Below are positions 43,688-48,920 of a stretch of 48,920 bases of DNA, in pieces. Position 1 is the stretch's first letter, and every line of letters starts with the position of its first letter. This stretch comes from Verrucomicrobiaceae bacterium (GTDB lineage Bacteria; Verrucomicrobiota; Verrucomicrobiae; Verrucomicrobiales; Akkermansiaceae). The position numbers were made by a program, and so were the translations under genes. The DNA lies in the NCBI GenBank assembly GCA_003820635.1, contig RPOS01000019.1:1-48920 (forward strand), read 5' to 3'. The notes under the pieces were generated by a model. That model did no database searches. It worked only from the letters and a program-made list of their open reading frames with translations, and was not told the origin of the DNA.

Positions 43688-44437
43688 ATGACCGACCTCC
43701 AACTCGCCACCGATGCCGCGCTCGCCGCGGGCAAGCTCCTGCGCCAGCACTTCGGCTCCGACGCCACCGTCGATGAGGCCACCCACCACGACATCAAGCT
43801 CGCGCTCGACAAGGAATCCCAGGAACTCATCACCGGCATCCTGTTAGGCGCCCGCCCCGGCGACGCGCTTTACGGCGAGGAAGGCATCGCCGGCAACCAG
43901 GACTCTGACCGCCAGTGGATCGTCGATCCCATCGACGGCACCGTCAATTTCTTCTACGGCATCCCGCACTTCTGCGTGTCCATCGCATTGCGCGTCGCCG
44001 GAGAGATCGTCGTGGGAGTCATTCACGATCCGATGGTTGGGGAAACGTGGACTGTGGAAAAAGGCGGCCCCGCCCTGCTCAATGGCAAGCCCGTCCAGGC
44101 CAGCAAGCGCGATACCTTCGAGCAATCCATCCTCTTCGTCGGCTGCGGCAAGGACGAGGAGGCGCTGCGCACCGGCATCGAGCGCTTCCACCGCGCCTCG
44201 CTGCGTGCGCGCAAGATGCGCATGATGGGCTCCGCCGCCCTCGGCATGGCCTACATCGCCTGTGGACGGCTGGATGCCTACATCGAATCCCGCATCTCAC
44301 TCTGGGACATCGCCGCCGGCCAGCTCCTCGTCGAGACCGCCGGCGGCAAGGTTGATCTAGCGCCCGTCGAGGGCCATGCCGACGCCTGGTCCATCGTCGC
44401 CAGCAACGGCCGGATCCCGGTGGAGGAAATTCTTTAA
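43688..44437 (+). CDS. suhB: Inositol-monophosphatase family phosphatase (SuhB-like)
   Basis: A 249-residue magnesium-dependent phosphatase. Metal-binding signatures are GEEG near residue 63, WIVDPIDGTVNFFYGIPHF (DPxDGT), and the C-terminal WDIAAGQLLVETAGG. Members hydrolyse inositol phosphates, and related enzymes act on histidinol phosphate, fructose bisphosphate or PAP, so the substrate is uncertain. It is followed by a heptamer-repeat spacer and ispF. The LLG at 43841-43847 uses the CTGTTAG motif. Confidence 0.88.
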   Translation: MTDLQLATDAALAAGKLLRQHFGSDATVDEATHHDIKLALDKESQELITGILLGARPGDALYGEEGIAGNQDSDRQWIVDPIDGTVNFFYGIPHFCVSIALRVAGEIVVGVIHDPMVGETWTVEKGGPALLNGKPVQASKRDTFEQSILFVGCGKDEEALRTGIERFHRASLRARKMRMMGSAALGMAYIACGRLDAYIESRISLWDIAAGQLLVETAGGKVDLAPVEGHADAWSIVASNGRIPVEEIL

Positions 44438-44467
44438 TTTGAAATCTCAAATCTCAAATCTCAAATT
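44438..44467. repeat. Heptamer repeat tract between suhB and ispF
   Basis: Three to four 7-bp units (CAAATCT and variants) follow the suhB stop directly and fill the spacer to ispF. It belongs to the same class of heptameric tracts as 19821-19870 and 41256-41297. Confidence 0.75.
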
Positions 44468-44473
44468 CCCGGA

Positions 44474-44956
44474 ATGACCGGCATCGGCTACGACGTTCAT
44501 CGTTTCTCGGCAAACCGCCCTCTCGTGCTCGGCGGCGTGACCATCCCGCACAGCCACGGCCTGGAAGGCCACTCGGATGCGGACGTGCTCTGCCACGCCA
44601 TCGCGGATGCCTTGTTAGGCGCGATGGGCCTGCCGGACATCGGCCATTACTTCCCGCCCGGGGATGCCGCCTGCAAGGACATCAGCTCGTTGAGGATTCT
44701 GGAAAAATGCCGTGATCTCGCCGCGGAACAAAACCTCGCCATCGTCAACGTCGATTCCACCCTCATCGCGGAAGCGCCCAAGGTGCTGCCCCACCGCGAG
44801 GCCATGCGGCACAACATCGGTGCCGCGCTCGGCATCCGGCCGGAGCGCGTCGGCATCAAGGCCACCACCAATGAAACCATGGGCTTCGTCGGCCGCAAGG
44901 AAGGCATCGCCGCCATGGCCGTGGCCCAGGTGCGGGAGGACGGCGGCCCGTCCTGA
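44474..44956 (+). CDS. ispF: 2-C-methyl-D-erythritol 2,4-cyclodiphosphate synthase IspF
   Basis: An enzyme of the non-mevalonate isoprenoid pathway forming MEcPP. The metal ligands D7 and H9 are in GIGYDVHRF, a third histidine is in GLEGHSDADVLCHAIADALL, and the C-terminal substrate region reads KATTNETMGFVGRKEGIAAM. The length of 160 residues is normal. The upstream spacer consists almost entirely of the heptamer repeat, so any ribosome-binding site is absent or unusual (CCCGGAATG). LLG is again encoded with TTGTTAGGC at 44612. Confidence 0.96.
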   Translation: MTGIGYDVHRFSANRPLVLGGVTIPHSHGLEGHSDADVLCHAIADALLGAMGLPDIGHYFPPGDAACKDISSLRILEKCRDLAAEQNLAIVNVDSTLIAEAPKVLPHREAMRHNIGAALGIRPERVGIKATTNETMGFVGRKEGIAAMAVAQVREDGGPS

Positions 44957-44984
44957 CAGCCGTGTTGTTTTTCGAGATGGGAGG

Positions 44985-45012
44985 TTGACCGCAGGCGGCT
45001 TGCATCTATGCT
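44985..45012 (+). promoter_or_regulatory. Sigma-70-like promoter before the STAS gene
   Basis: TTGACC (44985-44990), a 16-base spacer and TATGCT (45007-45012) resemble a housekeeping promoter. The first in-frame ATG (45008) lies inside the -10 box, so translation from this transcript must begin later, at 45032 or 45053. Confidence 0.55.
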
Positions 45013-45031
45013 GCCCACGGTCGCGCCATGG

Positions 45032-45610
45032 ATGGGCGGCTTTTTTTCAGCTGTGACTGCGGATCGCCCCATTTTAGTCGGAGTCTTCGATGGATTCAGT
45101 TGGATCCGCTTTGAAGGAAAAGGCTCGTTTGTGAACAGCCCAGCGGTGAAGGCTTTCGGTGAAGAGCGCATCGCGGCCGGGGAAAAGTGCCTGGTAGTCG
45201 ATTTGGCGGACTGCACCGGGATGGACTCCACCTTCATGGGCACGCTCGCCGGGATGGCCGCACGGCTTTCCGCCGCGGATGGCGGTGCCCTGCAGATCGC
45301 CGAGCCGGGTGAGCGCAACCGGCGCTCGCTGGAGGATCTGGGCCTGGATTTCCTGATGCAGATTGATCCGCCGGATGCCATGTGGCGCGGCAAGGTGAGT
45401 GAGATCCGCGCCACCTTGCAGCCGCCCCGGCTGCCGGGAAGCCCGAGCCGGCTGCAGCGCACCCGGCATGTGCTGGAGGCGCACCAGACGCTGGCCGGCC
45501 TCAATGAGAAGAACGCCCGCGGCTTTTCCGGAGTGGTGAACTTGATGGAACAGGAGTTGGCGGAAAAATCCGCCAAAGAGAAGCTGGCGGAATCCGGCGG
45601 GAACGGTTAG
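45032..45610 (+). CDS. STAS-domain anti-sigma-factor antagonist-like protein
   Basis: A protein of about 192 residues with an N-terminal STAS domain (VDLADCTGMDSTFMGTLAGM; the serine in MDST corresponds to the phosphorylated residue of SpoIIAA/RsbV) and a C-terminal extension of about 80 residues that looks helical (RTRHVLEAHQTLAGLNEKNA). In partner switching such proteins bind an anti-sigma kinase when unphosphorylated. The PP2C-type phosphatase encoded next is its probable activator; no RsbW-like kinase is in the window. The start 45032 is chosen from the promoter position; GTG 45053 is possible. Confidence 0.85.
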   Translation: MGGFFSAVTADRPILVGVFDGFSWIRFEGKGSFVNSPAVKAFGEERIAAGEKCLVVDLADCTGMDSTFMGTLAGMAARLSAADGGALQIAEPGERNRRSLEDLGLDFLMQIDPPDAMWRGKVSEIRATLQPPRLPGSPSRLQRTRHVLEAHQTLAGLNEKNARGFSGVVNLMEQELAEKSAKEKLAESGGNG

Positions 45611-45636
45611 GAGAAGTTCCGAGACTCCCCGCGGAA

Positions 45637-47100
45637 ATGCTGCCTTTTTCCCAGATGCCGGACCCGGCACTCATCGCACTCGGCCTCAGTGGCCTTCTGG
45701 TGCTGGGTTTGCTTCTGGCATTGCGTAACCAGCGGCGGCGCAACCGCCTCGTCCGCCGCCGTTTCCGGGAAATGGAGATGGAGGAGCAGCGGATGTTTTC
45801 CTTTCTTCATGATCTCGGCCTGGCCATCGAGGGCGAGCCTTCGCCCTCCGTGCTCTCCCGCATCATCGTGGATGGCATCGACAAGGTGCTCGAGGCCCGC
45901 GGCGGCGCGGTCTATTTCCTCGGCGCGGGAAATTCCTTCCTGCTGCCGTCCTACATTTCGGAAGACTGCCCACCGCTCATCGGCATCCCGGTGGAAGTGC
46001 GCAAGAAGGCCGAGCGGGACCCGCGCGCCTTGGAAAGCCACCTGCGGCTGTCCCGCGTGGCGGTGGACGAGGGGATTTTGGGATACTGCCTGAGCGTCGG
46101 CCAGCCGATTCACGTGCAGGACGTGAAGAACCACCCCTCGTTCCGTGATGCCTTCACCCGCTACACCGAGAATGTGGCGGCGCTGCTTTCCCCGTTGCGA
46201 CATGCGGGCAAGGATCTCGGCGTGCTGGTGGTCGCCCGCCGGCACGAGGACGGCGGTTTTTCCTCCAATGACTTCGCCGTTTTCCGCTCCGCCGCGGAGC
46301 AGTCGTCATTCGCCATCGGCAATGCCCGGATCCACCGCGAGGCGCATGAAAAACGCGCGATGGAGGGCGAGCTCCAGAATGCCCGTGAGGTCCAGCGCAT
46401 CCTGCTGCCGCAGAAGGATCCGGTGGTCCCGGGTTTCCGCATCAGCGGCATCAATGTGCCCGCCCGCATCATCAGCGGGGATTATTATGATTATCTGGAA
46501 CTCGGTGAGGGGAAATTCGGCATCGTCATCGCGGATGTCTCGGGCAAGGGCGTGCCCGCCGGGCTGCTCATGGCGATGTGCCGCAGCGCTCTGCGCTCCG
46601 TCGCGCCCGGCCGCACCTCGCCCTCGGAGGTGCTCGCGGCGGTCAACCGGCAGCTATTTCCGGACATCCGCGAGGACATGTTCATCAGCATGGCATACGC
46701 CATTCTGGATGAAGGCAGCGGACGGCTCGTGGTGGCCCGCGCCGGGCACGATCCGGCACTGCTATTCCGCCGGGATTCCGGCAAGGTGGAGCTCCTGCGC
46801 TCGCCCGGCCTGGCCCTCGGGGTGGATGGCGGGGCGGTCTTCGAGCGCGTCACCAAGGACCAGGAAGTCGAGCTGGCAGCCGGCGATTGCGTCCTGTTGC
46901 ACACCGATGGCATGCGCGAGGCGCTGAATGCCAGTGAGGAGGAATTCGGCATGGAGCGGATGTCGGAGGCCTTTCGCATGGCGGCTCCGCTCGGCGCCGA
47001 GGCCGTGCTGGGCCGCATGCAGGAGGAGCTGCGCCAATTCACCGGCGAGGGCCCCCAGATGGACGACATCACCCTGGTCGCCATCGAGAAGAAGAAATAG
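45637..47100 (+). CDS. Membrane-anchored GAF-PP2C (RsbU/SpoIIE-type) phosphatase
   Basis: A 487-residue signalling phosphatase: one transmembrane helix at about 12-29 (LIALGLSGLLVLGLLLAL), a GAF sensor domain at roughly 55-220, a coiled linker (ELQNAREVQRILLPQ) and a SpoIIE/PP2C domain. The metal-binding aspartates are in ISGDYYDYLE, VIADVSGKGVPAGLLMAM and QMDDITLVAI. It would dephosphorylate the upstream STAS protein and so release a sigma factor. It follows the STAS gene by 26 bases, so a two-gene partner-switch operon is likely. Confidence 0.9.
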   Translation: MLPFSQMPDPALIALGLSGLLVLGLLLALRNQRRRNRLVRRRFREMEMEEQRMFSFLHDLGLAIEGEPSPSVLSRIIVDGIDKVLEARGGAVYFLGAGNSFLLPSYISEDCPPLIGIPVEVRKKAERDPRALESHLRLSRVAVDEGILGYCLSVGQPIHVQDVKNHPSFRDAFTRYTENVAALLSPLRHAGKDLGVLVVARRHEDGGFSSNDFAVFRSAAEQSSFAIGNARIHREAHEKRAMEGELQNAREVQRILLPQKDPVVPGFRISGINVPARIISGDYYDYLELGEGKFGIVIADVSGKGVPAGLLMAMCRSALRSVAPGRTSPSEVLAAVNRQLFPDIREDMFISMAYAILDEGSGRLVVARAGHDPALLFRRDSGKVELLRSPGLALGVDGGAVFERVTKDQEVELAAGDCVLLHTDGMREALNASEEEFGMERMSEAFRMAAPLGAEAVLGRMQEELRQFTGEGPQMDDITLVAIEKKK

Positions 47101-47159
47101 CGCCAGTGAGTCCTGATGCCGGTGATACGTGATCGCGTGATTACTTCCGGCCGGAGATG

Positions 47160-47174
47160 TGGCACACTGCCTGC
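47160..47174 (+). promoter_or_regulatory. Sigma-54-like promoter candidate
   Basis: TGGCAC-N5-CTGC has GG and GC separated as in -24/-12 promoters; the -12 element has CTGC instead of TTGC. Polysaccharide loci of some Gram-negative bacteria use sigma-54. It is 515 bases from the next start codon, so support is weak. Confidence 0.25.
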
Positions 47175-47323
47175 GTCGTGGCTGCTGATGGCTGCTCTCT
47201 CCCCAAACACATCCGATGATGATTTCATATCCCATAGCTTCCTCTTCCGCGGGCCGGCACCCTCTTGCCGTCGCTTTCTCCGGTCTTGGCGGCTCTTCAA
47301 TATCTCCGTCATGCCGGGTGAAT

Positions 47324-47352
47324 TTGCCTGAATATAAATTTATCCGTATTTT
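47324..47352 (+). promoter_or_regulatory. Sigma-70-like promoter candidate
   Basis: TTGCCT (47324-47329), a 17-base spacer and TATTTT (47347-47352) lie in the most AT-rich part of the leader. A start here would give a 5' leader of about 330 bases before the sugar transferase. Confidence 0.3.
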
Positions 47353-47571
47353 ATTGAATGCTGTTTTGTCATGCGATAGGACACTGGCGGTTCTTCGTAT
47401 CTATTGAGAGAACTCCCATAATCCTTGCCGGAAAGCCCCGATTTGCGGCAGATCTCAAAGGAAATCATGAATCTCTCGGAATGAACCAGTATTGGAACTT
47501 GACTGAAATGACTCACCTTGGTTTTGTTGCTCCCTCGCGACAATCGACCAATGGCGGCAGCGTTTCAGCCG

Positions 47572-47618
47572 GGTTTTCAAGCCGGCCTCCACCCAAGGCC
47601 CGGACCCATTGAAAAACC
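47572..47618 (+). other. Long interrupted hairpin in the leader
   Basis: The outer arms GGTTTTCAA (47572-47580) and TTGAAAAACC (47609-47618, one extra A) and the inner arms GGCCT/AGGCC (47584-47588, 47596-47600) can form a two-part stem 71 bases before the start codon. No T-run follows, so it is not a clear terminator; it could be a leader structure. Confidence 0.4.
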
Positions 47619-47658
47619 ATCTGGAAAAACCCGCTGCATGAATTAAATTTCCCGACAT

Positions 47659-47686
47659 CCCCCAACCCCCATCCCCCCATCCCCCC
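47659..47686 (-). other. G-quadruplex-prone tract (minus strand) at the sugar transferase start
   Basis: On the plus strand C5-AA-C5-AT-C6-AT-C6 ends two bases before the ATG at 47689. The minus strand therefore has four runs of 5-6 Gs with 2-base loops, a textbook quadruplex pattern, on the template strand. Confidence 0.7.
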
Positions 47687-47688
47687 TA

Positions 47689-48603
47689 ATGACAACTGCC
47701 ACAATCGTGGAGGCTGTCGCCCCCCGTGCGACGGTCATCCCAAACACCTCATCTTTCCGTCAGGCGCCGGCTCCAAGCGCCCGCGTCCATGGCCGTGAAG
47801 GCGCACCCGGTCGTAGCGCCGGCACTGCCGCCCGCAAGCGGGAACGCAAGCCCGGCACCGCCCGCAAACCCGGCGGCTCCCACAACCCGCAACCCGCTGC
47901 GGTCTGCCTCTGGAAGCGCTGCCTGGATCTCTTCATCGTTCTGCTCAGCCTGCCCTTCGTCCTGCCGCTAATGGCGGCGGTGGCTCTGTGGATCCGGCTG
48001 GTTTCCCGCGGCCCCGCGATTTTCCGCCAAAAGCGCATCGGTCTCAACGGCCAGACATTCACGCTGTATAAATTCCGCAGCATGCATGTGAATGCGGATA
48101 ACTCCCCGCACGCCAAGCATTTCAGCCAGTTGGTGAAGTCCGGCAGCCCGATGGTGAAGCTCGATCTGCTGTGCGATTCGCGGCTCATCCCGCTGGGCTG
48201 CCTGCTGCGCGCGGCTGGCTTGGACGAGCTGCCGCAGCTGTTCAACGTGCTGCGCGGGGACATGAGCCTGGTGGGCCCGCGCCCCTGCCTGCCGGAAGAA
48301 TACCGCTTCTTTTCCCATAGCCAGCGCGTGCGCTTCCAGGCGCTGCCGGGACTGACCGGTCTCTGGCAGTCCGTAGGCAAGGGAGTCTCGACTTTCGATG
48401 AAATGAACGAGATGGATGCGCGCTACGTGCGGACCGCCTCGCCCTTGCTGGATCTCAGCATCATTTGCTGCACCCCGCTGGCGCTGCTGCGCCAGATGCG
48501 CCTTGCCTGGCAGAGCCGCCGCTCCGCCGCCGCCAAAAAAGCGACATTTGAGTGCTATGGCGCCAAACCGCTTGGCGGCTACAGCACGCAGAGGCTGCGT
48601 TGA
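47689..48603 (+). CDS. Polyprenyl-phosphate sugar-phosphate transferase (exopolysaccharide initiation)
   Basis: A bacterial sugar transferase of the WcaJ/RfbP/PglC family, which loads the first sugar phosphate onto undecaprenyl phosphate. The N-terminal 70 residues are a disordered basic region (RKRERKPGTARKPGG). A membrane segment (CLDLFIVLLSLPFVLPLMAA) then leads into the catalytic domain with FRQKRIGLNGQTFTLYKFRS and LDELPQLFNVLRGDMSLVGP-RP. The protein has 304 residues and no sensor domain or multi-helix N-terminal part. It probably opens a polysaccharide operon continuing past the window with the dehydrogenase five bases downstream. The ATG follows directly after a C-rich tract. Confidence 0.92.
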   Translation: MTTATIVEAVAPRATVIPNTSSFRQAPAPSARVHGREGAPGRSAGTAARKRERKPGTARKPGGSHNPQPAAVCLWKRCLDLFIVLLSLPFVLPLMAAVALWIRLVSRGPAIFRQKRIGLNGQTFTLYKFRSMHVNADNSPHAKHFSQLVKSGSPMVKLDLLCDSRLIPLGCLLRAAGLDELPQLFNVLRGDMSLVGPRPCLPEEYRFFSHSQRVRFQALPGLTGLWQSVGKGVSTFDEMNEMDARYVRTASPLLDLSIICCTPLALLRQMRLAWQSRRSAAAKKATFECYGAKPLGGYSTQRLR

Positions 48604-48608
48604 AACTT

Positions 48609-48920
48609 ATGAAACCAACCGTTTCGGTAGGAATCGCCGGATACGGATACTGGGGTCCCAATCTCGCCCGCAACTTCGACGGCTTGCCGGGTGCGAAGGT
48701 GGGCGCGGTGTGCGATGCCAGTCCGCAGCGGCTGGAGCATGCCCGGGCGAACCTGCCGCAGGCGGCCATGTTCGGTGATTTCGAAACCATGCTGCGCCAG
48801 GCGGATCTGGATGCGGTGGTGGTGGCCACGCCGGCCCGCACCCATCATGCGCTGGCCAAGGCCGCGCTGCTCGCCGGCAAGCATGTGCTGGTGGAAAAAC
48901 CGATGGCCGTCTCCGGAGCG
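48609..48920 (+). CDS. Gfo/Idh/MocA-family NAD(P)-dependent oxidoreductase (partial)
   Basis: The first 104 residues of a sugar dehydrogenase-like protein, cut by the window end. The Rossmann motif GIAGYGYWGPNLARNF (GxGxxG) is at residues 9-24, and the family motifs DLDAVVVATPARTHH and GKHVLVEKPMA follow. Close homologues of this style (WlbA/WbpB-type) oxidise UDP-sugars for surface polysaccharides, which fits the preceding sugar transferase gene five bases upstream. Substrate assignment is inference. Confidence 0.88.
   Translation, partial: MKPTVSVGIAGYGYWGPNLARNFDGLPGAKVGAVCDASPQRLEHARANLPQAAMFGDFETMLRQADLDAVVVATPARTHHALAKAALLAGKHVLVEKPMAVSGA

Larger units (their letters stand above)
47101..47688 (+). 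promoter_or_regulatory. 588-base AT-richer leader of the putative polysaccharide operon
   Basis: No convincing gene was found here. Visible elements are a sigma-54-like site at 47160-47174, a sigma-70-like pair at 47324-47352, a small TGCCG/CGGCA hairpin (47426-47450), a long interrupted hairpin (47572-47618) and a C-rich tract (47659-47686) just before the ATG. GC content is visibly lower than in the flanks. Together they suggest a regulated, long 5' leader. Confidence 0.5.

Noticed and set aside
47216..47612. Several 60-85 residue frames in the polysaccharide leader
   Set aside because: They have no ribosome-binding site, no signal or domain, overlap each other in different frames, and show codon use unlike the neighbouring genes.

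Overview
The window is a high-GC, housekeeping-rich bacterial chromosome segment, most likely from the Verrucomicrobiota (a Luteolibacter/Haloferula-like member of the Verrucomicrobiales). The reasons are a PVC-type cell-wall cluster with a LysM gene between murD and ftsW (the arrangement known from Chlamydia), a meso-diaminopimelate-type MurE, a fused SecDF, HPr kinase, near absence of Shine-Dalgarno sequences, and a truncated Gfo/Idh gene typical of this phylum. No rRNA, tRNA, CRISPR array or intact insertion sequence was seen.

Layout. 1-827: a tandem array with an exact 105-bp period, each unit holding two hairpins with conserved loops and variable, re-paired stems; it runs in frame into rsmH. 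828-11386: dcw cluster rsmH-ftsL-ftsI-murE-murF-mraY-murD-lysM-ftsW, mostly with stop/start overlaps; murG, murC and ftsQAZ do not follow. 11397-12056: decayed AraC gene and a possible mobile-element scar. 12057-17567: SMP-30 hydrolase, HflX, ObgE, HPr kinase, HNH protein, MutT. 17621-18134: secreted Cys-rich 20-residue-repeat protein with its terminator. 18346-22425: tgt-yajC-secDF and a terminator. 22561-27939: small LuxR-type HTH protein, EF-hand protein, MetF, a membrane-anchored unknown, ScpA, IF-1.

28163-31607: TPR protein, lipoproteins and a single-pass membrane protein, including two very small lipoproteins. 31668-34145: an AraC regulator divergent from a sugar isomerase, with an inverted-repeat operator candidate between them. 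34146-39309: transposase remnant, small unknown, TPR membrane protein, ComEC-like protein, TrmB, truncated Gfo/Idh oxidoreductase. 39444-42762: DUF3313-like lipoprotein, entericidin-like peptide, M3 oligopeptidase carrying an in-frame heptamer-repeat insertion, small unknown. 42848-47100: CoaB, inositol-phosphatase, IspF, then a STAS/PP2C partner-switch pair. 47101-48920: a long regulatory leader, a polyprenyl-phosphate sugar transferase and the start of a sugar dehydrogenase, which look like the head of a polysaccharide operon.

The most unusual signals are the 105-bp double-hairpin array before rsmH, a family of heptanucleotide repeats found between genes and once inside a gene, strong over-representation of TGTTAG with the rare leucine codons TTA and CTA concentrated in it, a tRNA-guanine transglycosylase with an altered zinc site, and a G-quadruplex-prone tract next to the start codon of the sugar transferase.
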